Origin: Ignavibacteria bacterium
GTDB taxonomy: Bacteria > Bacteroidota > Ignavibacteria > Tepidaquicellales > OLB5
NCBI GenBank assembly: GCA_025451455.1
Contig: JANWKI010000046.1
Coordinates: 1-33,770, forward strand
Length of the DNA: 33,770 nt
Direction of reading: 5' to 3'
In this document: piece after piece, positions 33,551 through 33,770 of the stretch
Position numbering within the stretch: position 1 is the stretch's first letter
Layout: the number at the start of each line of letters is the position of its first letter
Notes under the pieces: generated by a model
What the model saw: the letters and a program-made list of their open reading frames with translations, nothing else
What the model was told of the DNA's origin: nothing
Databases searched by the model: none
Made by a program: the position numbers and the translations under genes

Positions 33551-33573
33551 TAAAGCAGGGAAATACTGCTTTA
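33551..33573. terminator. Perfect 8-bp hairpin in the right intergenic region
   Basis: TAAAGCAG and CTGCTTTA flank a 7-base loop. A modest T-rich stretch follows on the plus strand. The 458-base gap 33265-33722 holds no convincing gene apart from this hairpin, a possible -7 element and the leader of the last gene. It may be a terminator remnant or a regulator site. Confidence 0.35.
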
Positions 33574-33722
33574 TATATAATTTTCTTATTCCCAATTAAT
33601 AATCAGATGTATTGATTTTTGTGAATAATTAAATGAATGCTCTTGGTTAATTATTGGTGATAATCACGATAAAATGAACTTTAAGATATGTTGATTATCG
33701 TAAGTTAGTGTAAGAGGTTTAT

Positions 33723-33770
33723 GTGAAAAACCTGAACAGACGGAATTTTTTAAAGACAGCAGCAATTGGC
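33723..33770 (+). CDS. Start of a Tat-exported protein (cut by right edge)
   Basis: A GTG start gives MKNLNRRNFLKTAAIG before the window ends. RRNFLK is a twin-arginine export motif, followed by the beginning of a hydrophobic region. AAGAGG lies 6 bases upstream. An ATG two bases earlier meets a stop at once, so GTG is the start. Tat leaders of this kind are usual on cofactor-containing periplasmic enzymes such as molybdopterin or FeS proteins. The identity cannot be told from 16 residues. Confidence 0.7.
   Translation, partial: MKNLNRRNFLKTAAIG

Overview
This AT-rich window is dominated by one dense respiratory locus. Ten genes encode multiheme c-type cytochromes, and I count 122 candidate heme-attachment motifs: 118 CXXCH, three CX4CH and one CX3CH. 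Weak or absent Shine-Dalgarno sites, TTG/GTG starts, a few TAnnTTTG -7 elements and the gene content suggest an anaerobic metal- or electrode-respiring bacterium of the Bacteroidota/Ignavibacteria side of the tree. That placement is an inference; nothing here proves it.

Layout. 1-1064 (minus) is the 5' part of a secreted c554-type multiheme cytochrome that runs off the left edge. 1345-2688 is an NtrC-type sigma-54 activator. 2922-12897 is a probable operon: a degenerate receiver protein, a 19-heme cytochrome, two FdnI-like cytochrome b proteins, a 9-heme cytochrome, a third cytochrome b, and two giant NapC/NrfH-like cytochromes with 20 and 18 hemes. 13238-16515 is an Hmc/Nrf/Psr-like complex: a 15-heme cytochrome, a four-cluster ferredoxin and an NrfD-like membrane protein. 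16755-19760 is a bc-type complex: Rieske protein, fused b6-type cytochrome b with a subunit IV region, and an 11-heme cytochrome. 19830-23937 looks like an outer-membrane electron conduit: a c554-like cytochrome, a beta-barrel protein, a 14-heme cytochrome and a 7-heme putative lipoprotein with a CX4CH/CXXCH arrangement. Two strong hairpins end this block.

24245-27319 (minus) carries cytochrome c maturation genes: CcmF, a 48-aa CcmD-like peptide and a TPR-like lipoprotein. 27610-32628 (minus) is a surface polysaccharide cluster: two GT9 glycosyltransferases, an O-antigen ligase/polymerase and a flippase. A flavin-binding PNPOx-like gene follows, and at the right edge a Tat-exported protein begins.

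How it may work together (inference). Several alternative quinol-oxidising entry points (cytochrome b plus c pairs, NapC-like proteins, an NrfD complex, a b6-type bc complex) would feed a periplasmic heme network that drains through the outer-membrane conduit. The main regulatory observation is that four sites with sigma-54 -24/-12 spacing lie in front of the left-edge cytochrome, the 2922 operon, the 13238 operon and the ccm operon. An orphan sigma-54 activator sits beside them, so cytochromes and their maturation genes may form one regulon.
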